Positions 8,898 to 18,201 of a stretch of DNA of 64,000 nucleotides are shown here, piece after piece (within the stretch, counting starts at the first letter, position 1; the number at the start of each line of letters is the position of its first letter). The position numbers and the translations under genes are program-made. Below the pieces are notes generated by a model. The model ran no database searches. It was not told the DNA's origin and saw only the letters and a list, made by a program, of their open reading frames with translations. The DNA is from Hanstruepera neustonica (GTDB taxonomy: Bacteria > Bacteroidota > Bacteroidia > Flavobacteriales > Flavobacteriaceae): positions 62,001 through 126,000 of the forward strand of contig NZ_POWF01000008.1 in assembly GCF_002895005.1 (NCBI RefSeq), read 5' to 3'.

Positions 8898-10352
8898 TTA
8901 CAGTAACGGAGACCATAAGCGCGCATAAGCCTCTTTCACTTTTGTAAAAGTTGACCGTTCCTGCCAGTCCTTAAGGGTTAATTCCTCACTATTTTTTAAA
9001 TCTTCTAAAAAGTGATTTTTGAGTTCTTCACTGGTTTTAGAATTATAGATAAGTGCATTGATTTCAAAATTGATATTGAAACTTCTATAGTCTAAATTTG
9101 CTGTTCCAATTGTTGAAAAAACATCATCAACCACAATGGTTTTGGCATGAATAAATCCTTTTTCATATCGATAAATTCTGACATCAGCTTCCAAAAGCAT
9201 TTCCAAATAGGAATTGGTGGCATGTTTAGCAGTCCATGAATCTGAAATTTTTGGGATTAATAATCTCACGTCTATACCACTTTTTGCCGCTACTTGTAAA
9301 GCTGTGATTATTTGCTCATTGGGTATGAAATAGGGTGTTGTTATGTAAACATAATCATCTGCGGTATTGATAGCGACAAAAATAGCCTCCATAATATTTG
9401 CCCAATCGGTGTCTGGTCCACTAGCTGCAATCTGCACCGCTGTTTCCGTTTTTATCGTATTCTCCGGAAAAAGTTTTTGAGTGATTTTCAAATTAGAGTC
9501 AGATACAAAATCCCAAGTCATCAGAAAATGTACTTGAAGTGGTTTTACGGCTTCACCCACAATTCTGACATGTGTGTCCCTCCAAAAGGATTCACCATTT
9601 TTGTAATTAACATAATTATCAGAAACATTGATACCTCCAACGTAACCGATTTCACCGTCTATGACAACTATTTTTCTATGATTTCTATAATTTAATTTAC
9701 CTGTAAATCTTGGAAATAAAACTGGCATAAAGGCATGAAATTCTACTCCTGCCTGTTTCATTTTCTTACGTGATTTAGAAGAAATTTTACTACCAACATC
9801 GTCAAAGCTCAACCTCACAGATACACCACTCTCTGCCTTCTTACATATAATATCAATTAATTTGCCACCGATATCATCATCTTTTATGATATAATATTCC
9901 AGATGAATATGGTGTTTCGCATTTTTTAAATCTTCAAAAAGATATTGGAACTTTTCTTTTCCATTCTTTAATATAGTAACCTCATTAAACCTGGTTATTG
10001 GTGTGTTTTCAGACTTGTAGAGTAATTTGACTAACTTGATCTTATCATCTAAAAAAGCATCTAGACGATCCATGTCTTTGCTTTTTAAATGAAACTCATC
10101 AGCTAGTTTTTTAACAATATTCTTATTTAGAATATTTTTTCTGTTAAAAATTTTACTCTTTCGATATTCTTGACCAAAAAAGTAATAAACCAATAAGCCA
10201 ACAAACGGAAGCATCACCAAAACCAAGATATAAGTAATGGTTTTTGTAGGATTAATATTTTTAAACAATATAACTACAATGGCAAATAAAGCTAGTAGAT
10301 AGTTTAAGCCAACCAATATTGACCAAATATGTGCTTTTAAAAATTCAATCAT
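8898..10352 (-). CDS. cls: cardiolipin synthase
   Basis: 484-residue phospholipase-D family cardiolipin synthase, an inner-membrane enzyme that condenses phosphatidylglycerol into cardiolipin. Two N-terminal membrane helices (about 10-30 and 38-59) precede two complete HKD motifs: H225-K227-D232 in 'NHRKIVVIDGEIGYVGG' and H402-K404-D409 in 'IHAKTIVVDDVFSTIGTANLDYRS'. Length and layout are normal for ClsA-type enzymes. Its ATG overlaps the stop of the upstream lytic transglycosylase gene by one base, so the two are cotranscribed and translationally linked. Confidence 0.94.
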   Translation of the reverse strand: MIEFLKAHIWSILVGLNYLLALFAIVVILFKNINPTKTITYILVLVMLPFVGLLVYYFFGQEYRKSKIFNRKNILNKNIVKKLADEFHLKSKDMDRLDAFLDDKIKLVKLLYKSENTPITRFNEVTILKNGKEKFQYLFEDLKNAKHHIHLEYYIIKDDDIGGKLIDIICKKAESGVSVRLSFDDVGSKISSKSRKKMKQAGVEFHAFMPVLFPRFTGKLNYRNHRKIVVIDGEIGYVGGINVSDNYVNYKNGESFWRDTHVRIVGEAVKPLQVHFLMTWDFVSDSNLKITQKLFPENTIKTETAVQIAASGPDTDWANIMEAIFVAINTADDYVYITTPYFIPNEQIITALQVAAKSGIDVRLLIPKISDSWTAKHATNSYLEMLLEADVRIYRYEKGFIHAKTIVVDDVFSTIGTANLDYRSFNINFEINALIYNSKTSEELKNHFLEDLKNSEELTLKDWQERSTFTKVKEAYARLWSPLL

Positions 10353-11281
10353 TAAGGATTTGCGGAATAATAACCCTCTTTTGGAATTTCAATAAAGTAC
10401 TGCTTTCTTGATTTATTATTCAAATGTGGTTCACGTAACCAAGGGTTGTGTAGTTTCAATATTTTGTAATTGATATTGAATTTTTTTGCAAATGCTGTAA
10501 AATCGGTTACGGCAGTATCTACTTCAACCTTATAAGTAGGGACTTCAGTATACAGATCTTTGGATCTAAAATTAAAGCCATATTTGTTTGGGTGAGAAAG
10601 TATTTCCTTAAGTGCAACAATCCTAAACATATAACGTCCAGTTTCTTCTCCTAGCAATAAATCGTAATAATTTGCAACATTTTGCTCTTCCAAACGTCTG
10701 GCTATTCCGGACATACCAGCATTATAAGCAGCTGCAGCCAATGTCCAAGAACCTAATTTTTCTTTTGATTCCTTTAAATATTTGCAAGCAACCTCTGTGG
10801 CCATTTCCAAATGATAGCGTTCATCAACATTATCATTAACTTCCAAACCGAACTCCTGCCCTGTTGTTTTCATAATTTGCCATACACCCCTAGCACCAGC
10901 GGGAGAAACCGCATTGGTGAGGCCACTTTCAATGACCGCTAAATACTTAAAATCATCAGGCACACCATTCTTTTTTAAAATAGGTTCAATAACTGGAAAA
11001 TATTTATTGGCTCTTTTAAACATTAATAAACCATTAGATTGCCAGTACGTATTGACCAATAACTCTCGATCCATACGCTCTAAAATATCAGGATTATTTA
11101 AAGGCATAGGCTCTCCCGCAAAATCCAAGTTTTCAGGTACCTGCAATGCATAGACATTATAATCGTTTATTAGTTTTTTTTCGAAATTTTCATCCGTTGG
11201 CGCATCTTGTAAAGCAAATATAAATAGACCTGCCAAAGCGATTAACCCAAATAAGGCCAATGAATTTTTAACAATTTTCAT
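10352..11281 (-). CDS. lytic transglycosylase, SLT domain
   Basis: 309 residues with an N-terminal signal anchor (LALFGLIALAGLFIFAL) and an MltD/Slt-like domain. The catalytic glutamate is E118 in 'KYLAVIESGL', followed by 'SPAGARGVWQIMKTTG' and 'WTLAAAAYNAGMSGI', the usual SLT motifs. It would cleave peptidoglycan glycan strands in the periplasm. No LysM repeats are present, unlike long MltD proteins. It overlaps cls by one base, pairing a cell-wall and a membrane-lipid enzyme in one operon. Confidence 0.9.
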   Translation of the reverse strand: MKIVKNSLALFGLIALAGLFIFALQDAPTDENFEKKLINDYNVYALQVPENLDFAGEPMPLNNPDILERMDRELLVNTYWQSNGLLMFKRANKYFPVIEPILKKNGVPDDFKYLAVIESGLTNAVSPAGARGVWQIMKTTGQEFGLEVNDNVDERYHLEMATEVACKYLKESKEKLGSWTLAAAAYNAGMSGIARRLEEQNVANYYDLLLGEETGRYMFRIVALKEILSHPNKYGFNFRSKDLYTEVPTYKVEVDTAVTDFTAFAKKFNINYKILKLHNPWLREPHLNNKSRKQYFIEIPKEGYYSANP

Positions 11282-11322
11282 AAGAATTAGTTTTGTTTAA
11301 AGTTATAAAAAAAACAGACACG

Positions 11323-11997
11323 CTAAACGGCTTTACCCGTTAAAATTAAAGAAGGCAAATGCTCGTTAAACCATTTGAACTTATTAATGATCATGATATG
11401 GGTTCCACCTTTTAGTTTAATACAATCATTGATGTGATTACACGGAAAAACCATGTCCTTTTCACCATGAATATGTATTGTTCCCGGTATTGGTTTATCT
11501 TGATCCCAGCATACCATATTTTTTAAAGCCCAATCCAAATAACGCTTATCATTTACCGAAAGATATTTTTTATAAAGCTCAACACGTTTTTTGACATTAG
11601 AGCCAAAGGCGTATTTAGCAAATGTATCTATATGACTTGCCAAACTTGTAGGTGCAATAGCGTATGCTTTTAATTTACGTGCAATTTTCATACGCTTGGG
11701 AAGTTCATGTTTGGAACTCACACTTGAAATAATAATGAGTCGCCTTAATTTTAAATACTTACTCATTTCTTGAACCAAAACCCCTCCAAACGAAACCCCA
11801 ATTAATGCGATATTTTCGTGTTTAATTTTTTTTGTCATTCGTAAGGCATAATCCTTTAAAGCTTCATCTGGCTCTGGGATAAACCATTCTAAAAAGTGCA
11901 TTTTGAATTGATTTTCAGGAAGTTGAATGTTTTCAAAAATTTTGGGGCTTGCTGCCATCCCGGGCATAAAATACACATGTATTACATCTTGATTCAT
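11323..11997 (-). CDS. alpha/beta hydrolase
   Basis: 224-residue alpha/beta hydrolase of cytoplasmic type (no signal peptide). The nucleophile elbow 'IALIGVSFGGVLVQEM' carries the serine. 'IHGEKDMVFP' holds the likely acid Asp region, and 'LKGGTHIMII' the catalytic His. The substrate is unknown; esterase or acyl hydrolase activity is the family expectation. It sits 41 bases upstream of the lytic transglycosylase on the same strand and may be the first gene of that operon. Confidence 0.82.
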   Translation of the reverse strand: MNQDVIHVYFMPGMAASPKIFENIQLPENQFKMHFLEWFIPEPDEALKDYALRMTKKIKHENIALIGVSFGGVLVQEMSKYLKLRRLIIISSVSSKHELPKRMKIARKLKAYAIAPTSLASHIDTFAKYAFGSNVKKRVELYKKYLSVNDKRYLDWALKNMVCWDQDKPIPGTIHIHGEKDMVFPCNHINDCIKLKGGTHIMIINKFKWFNEHLPSLILTGKAV

Positions 11998-12042
11998 AGG
12001 GTTTTATAGAGGTATTATGTTTAAAAACACAATATTTTTTCG

Positions 12043-12050
12043 TAAATTTG
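12043..12050 (+). promoter_or_regulatory. -7 element of the GNAT-like gene
   Basis: TAAATTTG, a full match to TAnnTTTG, about 60 bases upstream of the ATG at 12112. No convincing -33 TTG is seen. Confidence 0.5.
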
Positions 12051-12111
12051 CGTTACAAAGCTATACAAAATAGTCCTACTCGTTATAGTTCCATTGAATA
12101 AAAAAGATATT

Positions 12112-12408
12112 ATGATAGAAGCACATGAACTCGTTGACAATGACTTTTTACGTCAGTTTGAATTAAAAATTGATAATGAGCTTGCGAAAGTTGAATACTC
12201 TCTACAAGAGCGCAAGATATTTTTAACCAAATTAATCATTCCTGAACCCATTTTTTCTGAAGAATTTCAAAACGAATTTATTAAGACTATTTTTGAGCAC
12301 ATTGAAGAGCGCAACTTAAGTGTCGTTCCTACAAGCCCTGAAATAGCTAAATTTATTAGACGTAATAGGCAGTATAAAAGTATGTTGCCTGTTGGTGTGA
12401 GAATATAA
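12112..12408 (+). CDS. small GNAT-like acetyltransferase domain protein
   Basis: 98 residues from ATG 12112; an in-frame TTG at 12094 would add six residues and is less likely. The sequence matches the short GCN5-related N-acetyltransferase family (YjdJ-like): it has strand 'KVEYSLQERKIFLTKLIIPE', helix 'FQNEFIKTIFEHIEERNLSVVPTSPEIAKFIRRN' and a terminal 'YKSMLPVG'. This family keeps only the acetyl-CoA-binding core and its substrate is not known. It stands alone with its own -7 box and terminator. Confidence 0.75.
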   Translation: MIEAHELVDNDFLRQFELKIDNELAKVEYSLQERKIFLTKLIIPEPIFSEEFQNEFIKTIFEHIEERNLSVVPTSPEIAKFIRRNRQYKSMLPVGVRI

Positions 12409-12429
12409 GATTAAGTAATTTAAATTGAC

Positions 12430-12462
12430 AATCCGAAGTCCATATACTTCGGATTTTTTTTT
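12430..12462 (+). terminator. intrinsic terminator
   Basis: Stem AATCCGAAG / CTTCGGATT with an 8-base loop and a run of T, 21 bases after the GNAT-like stop. Confidence 0.85.
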
Positions 12463-12470
12463 ACCAAAAT

Positions 12471-12860
12471 TTAATAATAATCCAATGTCGTATTAGAGAT
12501 TTTTGTATATGGCAGTTCATCCATATCATTTGAGATAAGAAGACCTTCCGCGTTTATTGAATAAATTCCAGTTACTTCATTTTCTTCGTAAACCGTTAAA
12601 ACGCTTCCATCAAAATCCCATAAACAATCATGAATAGAAGATGCAACCCCTTCGTCGTCTGAAGTTCTAATTATTTTTAGGCCAGAACGATCATTTGCAA
12701 ATACCAATCTATTTCCGACATTATCCATAAAACCTTCTTGCTCCCAAACACCCACGACTGAAGAAGTATAATCTAAAAGATTGTCATCTTGATCTGTAGA
12801 ACATGATGTAACTGAAATAGTGAATATAGTAAGTAGTAATATTGAGAATAATTTATTCAT
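12471..12860 (-). CDS. lipoprotein, function unknown
   Basis: 129 residues starting at ATG 12860: MNKLFSILLLTIFTISVTSC is a classic lipoprotein signal with the lipobox cysteine at 20, followed by acidic STDQDDN, which in Bacteroidota can direct surface export. A longer frame from 12926 would put 22 residues in front of the signal and is rejected. The mature part (VVGVWEQEGFMDNVGNRLVFANDRSG) resembles lipocalin-like proteins that start with 'GxW'. It may be cotranscribed with the gene upstream, mtaB, which ends about 105 bases earlier. Confidence 0.7.
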   Translation of the reverse strand: MNKLFSILLLTIFTISVTSCSTDQDDNLLDYTSSVVGVWEQEGFMDNVGNRLVFANDRSGLKIIRTSDDEGVASSIHDCLWDFDGSVLTVYEENEVTGIYSINAEGLLISNDMDELPYTKISNTTLDYY

Positions 12861-12965
12861 AAGTAGGTGATTTTGAGGTAAAAGTAATCCTATAACTGTA
12901 TGCTCAAATAAAAAAAAGACAAACAACCCTTAAAATCGTTAAAATACCAAAGAAGCCACAATAGT

Positions 12966-14303
12966 CTACTGTATTACAGCATGTTGTTCTTGAAAATCAA
13001 ACCTTACAATACCATCTTCATCAATATTGGTCAATTCAACATGATGAATGGTATTCACCAATTCAGGATTCCAGGGTGTTTTAACCTTTACGTAGTTTTC
13101 TGTGAAACCGTGAATATAACCTTCTTTATTTTCGCTTTCAAACAGTACTTCTCTGGATGTTCCTATTTGGCTCTCATAAAATGCACGACGCTTCTTAACC
13201 GAAAGACCTCTTAACATTTTACTACGTTTTGAACGCACATTTTTGGGAACGACGTTGTTCATTTTAGACGCTTCGGTATTATCTCTTTCTGAATAGGTAA
13301 AAACATGGAGGTAAGAAATATCCAGTTCATTCAAAAAATTATAGGTTTCTAAAAAATGATCTTCCGTTTCACCAGGGAATCCAACAATAACATCTACACC
13401 AATACAGGCATTTGGAAGAACTTCCTTAATTTTCTCTACTCTATCCACATAGAGCTCACGCATATAGCGACGTTTCATTTTTTTGAGAATTTCATTACTT
13501 CCACTTTGTAACGGCACATGAAAATGTGGCACAAAACTATCGGATTGCGCTACAACCTCTATAGTTTCATTTTTAAGTAAGTTGGGCTCAATAGAGGAAA
13601 TACGCAACCTTTCTATACCTTCAACCAGGTCCAATTCTTTGACCAAATCCAAAAAGGTGTGGTCATGACGTTTGTTTCCAAACTCACCTTTGCCATAATC
13701 ACCAATATTCACTCCTGTCAATACAATTTCTTTAATATCTTTTGCAGCGATTTCCTTGGCATTTGCAATCACATTCTCGACGGTATCACTTCTAGAAATA
13801 CCTCTGGCTAATGGAATAGTGCAATAGGTACATTTATAATCGCAACCGTCCTGAACTTTTAAAAAGGCCCTCGTCCTATCTCCAAACGAATAACTACCAA
13901 CATAAAAATCGGCTTCCTGAATTTCACAGGAGTGCACCTCACCAAAGTCATTTTTAGTCAAGTCGTTTAAATAATCTGTAATCTTAAATTTTTCTGTAGC
14001 TCCCAAAACTAAATCAACTCCATTGACATCTGCCAATTCTTGAGGTTTTAATTGGGCGTAACAGCCGACAGCTACAACAAAAGCGTCGGGATTGTTTTTT
14101 TGGGCTTGTTTTACAATAGACTTGAAGCGCTTGTCAGCGTTTTCCGTTACCGAACAGGTATTAATAACATAAATATCAGCATAATCCGAAAAATCAACAC
14201 GCTCAAAACCTTCATTCTTAAAAGACCTTGCAATGGTTGATGTTTCTGAAAAATTTAATTTACATCCTAAAGTGTAGAAACCAACTTTTTTTGTTGCTGC
14301 CAT
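12966..14303 (-). CDS. mtaB: tRNA t6A37 methylthiotransferase MtaB
   Basis: 445-residue radical-SAM methylthiotransferase that adds a 2-methylthio group to t6A37 of tRNA. The N-terminal UPF0004 domain carries cysteines C14, C50 and C81 (first Fe-S cluster). The radical-SAM motif CDYKCTYC gives C154, C158, C161. The C-terminus is a TRAM-like RNA-binding region. The phrase GFYTLGCKLNFSET marks the MtaB rather than MiaB branch. I chose ATG 14303 (MAATKKVGFYTLGCK); a start at 14384 would run back into the divergent gene. A TAAATTTG box on the minus strand at 14332-14325 fits its promoter. Confidence 0.93.
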   Translation of the reverse strand: MAATKKVGFYTLGCKLNFSETSTIARSFKNEGFERVDFSDYADIYVINTCSVTENADKRFKSIVKQAQKNNPDAFVVAVGCYAQLKPQELADVNGVDLVLGATEKFKITDYLNDLTKNDFGEVHSCEIQEADFYVGSYSFGDRTRAFLKVQDGCDYKCTYCTIPLARGISRSDTVENVIANAKEIAAKDIKEIVLTGVNIGDYGKGEFGNKRHDHTFLDLVKELDLVEGIERLRISSIEPNLLKNETIEVVAQSDSFVPHFHVPLQSGSNEILKKMKRRYMRELYVDRVEKIKEVLPNACIGVDVIVGFPGETEDHFLETYNFLNELDISYLHVFTYSERDNTEASKMNNVVPKNVRSKRSKMLRGLSVKKRRAFYESQIGTSREVLFESENKEGYIHGFTENYVKVKTPWNPELVNTIHHVELTNIDEDGIVRFDFQEQHAVIQ

Positions 14304-14324
14304 TCTTGTACTTTTACCAAGTTG

Positions 14325-14332
14325 CAAATTTA
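14325..14332 (-). promoter_or_regulatory. mtaB -7 promoter element
   Basis: TAAATTTG on the minus strand, 21 bases upstream of the mtaB ATG, in the 44-base gap between the divergent genes. This supports the shorter MtaB start. Confidence 0.5.
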
Positions 14333-14347
14333 CAACTAAATAACAGA

Positions 14348-15973
14348 ATGATAAAACCCATCTTGGTATTCTTAAATAATTCACGCATTTGGACTATAAT
14401 TGGATGTTTAGTAATGATGTCTTGCAGCAATCAATCGGATATCTATTCAGATAAGTTAGTTTTTAGGTACAATGAGCATAAGAATATTGGCTCTTTAGAT
14501 CCTGCTTTCTCAAAAGACTTGGCCGATATTTGGGCTACTAACCAACTTTTTAATGGTTTGGTTGAAATGGATGATTCTCTCAATGTACAACCAGCTATTG
14601 CAAAAAGTTGGCAAATATCTGATGATGCCCTAACTCATACCTTTACGCTTCGAAATGATGTCAAATTTCATAAACATGCCTTATTTGGCAATGATTCCAC
14701 AAGAACGGTCACATCTCATGATTTTTACTATAGTTTCAATAGATTAAAAGATGAGAAAGTAGCCTCTCCAGGAAGCTGGGTACTGAACAAAGTTGATAGA
14801 TTTTACCCAATTAATGACACCATCTTTGAAATTAAATTAAAACAACCATTTCCAGCATTTTTGGGTCTGTTGACAATGAAGTACTGTTCGGTTGTTCCTA
14901 AAGAAATTGTTGAACACTATGGCAATGATTTCAGGTCTCATCCGATAGGCACCGGACCTTTCCAATTTAAACGATGGGAAGAAAACCTCAAACTGGTATT
15001 CAGAAAAAACCCAAATTATTTTGAAGTTGATGAAAATGGTATTCAACTCCCTTATTTAGAAGCCATTGCGATAACCTTCTTACCAGACAAACAAAGTGAA
15101 TTCTTGCAATTTGCACAAGGAAATATTGACTATGTTTCGGGTTTGGATGCGTCTTATAAAGATGAAATTTTAACAACCGAAGGAACACTTCGAGACTTCT
15201 ATGCTGCTGATGTCAATATGATTCGTGGACCCTATTTGAATACAGAATACCTTGCTTTTTATATGGATTCACATGTTTCCGAAATACAATCCAGTTTAAT
15301 CCGTCAAGCCGTAAATTATGGCTTCGACAGAAAAAAAATGATGGTTTATTTGCGAAACGGTATAGGTATTCCAGCTCATGGTGGTTTCATTCCAAAAGGA
15401 CTTCCAGGATACGACAATAGTATTGGTTTTGATTATCAACCTGATAAAGCCAAACAATTGGTTCAGCAATATATTGATGAAACAGGTAATACAAACCCTA
15501 AAATTACCATAACAACAACCAGCAATTATTTAAGTTTTTGCGAGTATATTCAACGAGAAATTCAGAAAACTGGATTGATAGTCGATGTGGATGTCATTCC
15601 TGCTTCAAGTCTTAAGGATGCCAAAGCAAATGGAAAATTAGATTTGTTTAGAGCCAGTTGGGTAGCTGACTATCCTGACGCAGAAAACTATTTATCGTTG
15701 TATTACAGCAAGAACTTTGCGCCTTACGGTCCCAATTATACACATTTTAAAAATGAGCAATTTGACCTTTGGTATGAACAGGCTTTTATTGAAACAGATA
15801 TAAAAGAACGCCAAAAATTATACACAAAAATGGACTCGCTTGTTATGAGTCACGCGCCTGTAATTCCCATGTTTTATGATGAAGTGGTTCGTTTTACCAG
15901 AAAAAATGTTAAAGGTCTAGGTATTAATCCGATTAATCTTTTGGAGTTAAAACACGTTAGTAAGACTGACTAA
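14348..15973 (+). CDS. ABC transporter peptide-binding lipoprotein (SBP_bac_5)
   Basis: 541 residues from ATG 14348. The N-terminus 'IWTIIGCLVMMSCSNQSD' has a lipobox, so it is a lipoprotein. The rest is a family 5 extracellular solute-binding protein: 'NIGSLDPAFSKDLADIWATNQLFNGLVE', 'AKSWQISDDALTHTFTLRNDVKFH' and 'HPIGTGPFQFKRW' are typical of DppA/OppA/NikA. The permease and ATPase genes are not adjacent, which is common in Flavobacteriia. A longer frame from 14228 overlaps mtaB and is not credible. Its stop overlaps the stop of the convergent GlmU-like gene by 4 bases. Confidence 0.88.
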   Translation: MIKPILVFLNNSRIWTIIGCLVMMSCSNQSDIYSDKLVFRYNEHKNIGSLDPAFSKDLADIWATNQLFNGLVEMDDSLNVQPAIAKSWQISDDALTHTFTLRNDVKFHKHALFGNDSTRTVTSHDFYYSFNRLKDEKVASPGSWVLNKVDRFYPINDTIFEIKLKQPFPAFLGLLTMKYCSVVPKEIVEHYGNDFRSHPIGTGPFQFKRWEENLKLVFRKNPNYFEVDENGIQLPYLEAIAITFLPDKQSEFLQFAQGNIDYVSGLDASYKDEILTTEGTLRDFYAADVNMIRGPYLNTEYLAFYMDSHVSEIQSSLIRQAVNYGFDRKKMMVYLRNGIGIPAHGGFIPKGLPGYDNSIGFDYQPDKAKQLVQQYIDETGNTNPKITITTTSNYLSFCEYIQREIQKTGLIVDVDVIPASSLKDAKANGKLDLFRASWVADYPDAENYLSLYYSKNFAPYGPNYTHFKNEQFDLWYEQAFIETDIKERQKLYTKMDSLVMSHAPVIPMFYDEVVRFTRKNVKGLGINPINLLELKHVSKTD

Positions 15974-17145
15974 TCTCTTCTAAATTTTTTGGTTTCTTCA
16001 AAGACATGCTCAAGTATAGCAGCATCCTGATCGGTAAATTCAATGTTTCTTCGGGACATAACCACTTTGGCAACCTCAAAGGCTTTTTTGGTTAAATAGG
16101 TGGTGAATCCGCTATTTCCTCCCCAAGAAAAGCTAGGCACAAAATTTCTTGGAAAACCACTTCCAAAGATATTGGCACTCACACCCACTACAGTTCCTGT
16201 GTTGAACATAGTATTTATACCGCACTTACTATGATCTCCCATCATAAGGCCACAAAATTGCAACCCTGTTCTAGCAAAACTTTCGGTATCATAGTTCCAT
16301 AGGCGAACCTCGGCATAGTTATTTTTTAAATTTGAATTATTAGTATCTGCTCCCAAATTACACCATTCGCCCAAAACAGAATTCCCTAAAAATCCATCGT
16401 GCCCTTTATTGGAATATCCAAAAATCACTGAATTATTGACTTCACCTCCCACTTTACTAAAAGGGCCTACAGTTGTTGGTCCGTAAATTTTAGCTGCCAA
16501 TTTTACGGTAGCACCTTCACATAATGCAAATGGCCCTCTTATCATGGAGCCCTCCATTATTTCGGCATTCTTACCTATATAAATGGGACCATTTTCAGCA
16601 TTCAGAGAGCAAAGTGGCAATTTAGCACCTTCCTCAATAAAGATATCTTTTCGGTTAAATGCAACGGTCATCTCCGGAATGGGCTGTGATTGCCTCCCTT
16701 TTGTGATGAGTTCAAAATCCTCTTCGATGGCAGCACCATTTTTACTAAAAATATCCCAAGTATTTTCAATTCTCAAAACGTCATCAATATACTCTATAGC
16801 TTCAAATGTTTCTAAATCGATATTTTCCTGATTTTCTTTGGTATAAAAAGCCACCACATCTTCATCTTTAAATACAGCTTGATTTTCCTCGAGCCCTTTG
16901 ATGATTTCAACCAACTCCTTATTCGGCAGAAAGGATGCATTAATCATAATATTGCTTTCCATTTCCACCATTGGATACTTTTCAGCCAAATAATCTTCAG
17001 TAATGGTCGTAGTGGTATATTCCAAATAACTCTCCCATTTTTCACGAATGGTTAAAATACCAACTCGTATGTCAGCCACAGGTCTTGTATAAGTAAAAGG
17101 TAACAGATTATTTCTGGAAGGACCATCAAAAAGAATGTAGTTCAT
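15970..17145 (-). CDS. GlmU-like putative sugar nucleotidyltransferase
   Basis: 391 residues. The N-terminal half (MNYILFDGPSRNNLLPFTYTRPVADIRVGILTIREKW) resembles a reduced nucleotidyltransferase fold but lacks the usual LxAGxGxRM signature. The C-terminal half is a left-handed beta-helix of hexapeptide repeats (GPIYIGKNAEIMEGSMIRGPFALCEGATVKLAAKIYG). This is the flavobacterial 'GlmU family protein'; whether it still transfers nucleotides or acetyl groups is unknown. It is distinct from true GlmU (about 455 residues). It is convergent with the peptide-binding gene and shares 4 bases with it. Confidence 0.8.
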   Translation of the reverse strand: MNYILFDGPSRNNLLPFTYTRPVADIRVGILTIREKWESYLEYTTTTITEDYLAEKYPMVEMESNIMINASFLPNKELVEIIKGLEENQAVFKDEDVVAFYTKENQENIDLETFEAIEYIDDVLRIENTWDIFSKNGAAIEEDFELITKGRQSQPIPEMTVAFNRKDIFIEEGAKLPLCSLNAENGPIYIGKNAEIMEGSMIRGPFALCEGATVKLAAKIYGPTTVGPFSKVGGEVNNSVIFGYSNKGHDGFLGNSVLGEWCNLGADTNNSNLKNNYAEVRLWNYDTESFARTGLQFCGLMMGDHSKCGINTMFNTGTVVGVSANIFGSGFPRNFVPSFSWGGNSGFTTYLTKKAFEVAKVVMSRRNIEFTDQDAAILEHVFEETKKFRRD

Positions 17146-17163
17146 AAGGATGCTTTTGGTAAA

Positions 17164-17199
17164 AATAAAAAAAGCCTTTCAACAATTGAAAGGCTTTTG
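17164..17199 (-). terminator. intrinsic terminator of rpmE2
   Basis: Perfect stem AAAAGCCTTTCAA / TTGAAAGGCTTTT with a 3-base loop, followed on the minus strand by a T-rich tract. It lies between rpmE2 and the GlmU-like gene, both on the minus strand. Confidence 0.85.
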
Positions 17200-17220
17200 A
17201 GAATATATTTTTAAACTAAA

Positions 17221-17472
17221 TTATTTTTTGAATTTAGCATATTTTGTTTTGAACTTATCAATACGTCCAGCAGTATCTACCAATTTAGATTTACCAGTGT
17301 AGTATGGGTGAGATGTTCTAGAGATTTCCATTTTTACTAATGGATACTCAACACCATCAACTTCAATAGTTTCATTAGTATTTGCAGTAGATTTTGTTAA
17401 AAACACATCATCATTTGACATGTCTTTAAATGCTACCATTCTATAATTTTCTGGATGTATATCTTTTTTCAT
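17221..17472 (-). CDS. rpmE2: 50S ribosomal protein L31 type B
   Basis: 83-residue type B L31 ([32 protein letters not shown]...[33 protein letters not shown]). The zinc-binding cysteines of type A L31 are absent, as expected for the zinc-independent form. It has its own consensus promoter and terminator. In many bacteria type B L31 replaces the zinc form when zinc is scarce, but in Flavobacteriia it is usually the only copy, so zinc control is not implied. Confidence 0.96.
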   Translation of the reverse strand: MKKDIHPENYRMVAFKDMSNDDVFLTKSTANTNETIEVDGVEYPLVKMEISRTSHPYYTGKSKLVDTAGRIDKFKTKYAKFKK

Positions 17473-17509
17473 CGCTTTACGCTTTAATATCTTAACTTTT
17501 TTCGAGGTG

Positions 17510-17539
17510 CAAATTTAAGCAATTTTAGTAAAATCACAA
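17510..17539 (-). promoter_or_regulatory. rpmE2 promoter, consensus -33/-7
   Basis: On the minus strand TTG (17539-17537), 19 bases, TAAATTTG (17517-17510). Same geometry as the rpmH promoter in this window; 38 bases upstream of the rpmE2 ATG. Confidence 0.8.
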
Positions 17540-17586
17540 TACTTTTTTGCTTTTTTTATTAATTAAAAAAATCTGTAACGTTTTGG

Positions 17587-17594
17587 TATATTTG
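17587..17594 (+). promoter_or_regulatory. -7 element of DUF4199 gene
   Basis: TATATTTG, full match to TAnnTTTG, 38 bases upstream of the ATG at 17633. No -33 TTG at the right distance. Confidence 0.5.
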
Positions 17595-17632
17595 TTTACT
17601 AACCAACTGTAAATTAATTAAACTAACAAACA

Positions 17633-18145
17633 ATGGAAAATAACACAACTTCAATTAAACCTTTTGCCTATAATTACGGCCTATACCTAGGCGCTTTATC
17701 TATTATCATGCTCGTAATCATGTATATTTTTGAAATAGACAAAAGTTGGCCTTTAAGCATTACTAGTATTGCTTTAACAATCACTATTTACGTAATAGCA
17801 TTAAGAGCCTTTAAAAATGCTAATAATGGTCAATTAAAATTAGGTCAGGCCATGAAATTAGGTTTAGCTATGGCCGTAATTGGTGGACTTGTTTCAGCTA
17901 TTTATTCCTACGTGCATTACTCTATGATTTATCCCGAATTTATTGAAAATATTAGAGATGAATCGGTTAAACAAATGCTAGAGCGTAGTCCTGATATGAC
18001 TAATGAACAGATTGAACAAGCTTCCAAAATAAATAATATGTTCACTTCACCATTCGCTATGAGTACATTCTCATTAATTGGTAGTTTATTTTTTGGAATT
18101 ATTATTTCTTTAATCGCTGGATTAATAATGAAAAGTGATGATTAA
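17633..18145 (+). CDS. DUF4199 integral membrane protein
   Basis: 170 residues, four predicted membrane helices (about 13-31, 38-56, 72-92 and 141-165), with a short amphipathic stretch between helices 3 and 4. The pattern 'KLGQAMKLGLAMAVIGGLVSAIYSYVHYSMIYPEF' is the DUF4199 signature found throughout Bacteroidota. Function unknown. It precedes a glycosyltransferase by 56 bases, an arrangement often seen in Flavobacteriia, but a TACATTTG at 18161-18168 suggests the glycosyltransferase can also be transcribed separately. Confidence 0.85.
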   Translation: MENNTTSIKPFAYNYGLYLGALSIIMLVIMYIFEIDKSWPLSITSIALTITIYVIALRAFKNANNGQLKLGQAMKLGLAMAVIGGLVSAIYSYVHYSMIYPEFIENIRDESVKQMLERSPDMTNEQIEQASKINNMFTSPFAMSTFSLIGSLFFGIIISLIAGLIMKSDD

Positions 18146-18201
18146 TTTTCCAATTAATTTTACATTTGTTTTTTATACCTAGTTTAGACAAGTAAAATTA
18201 A

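Noticed and set aside
14228-14347. 40-residue N-terminal extension of the peptide-binding protein
   Set aside because: It would run through the divergent mtaB start and hide the lipoprotein signal that begins at 14348.
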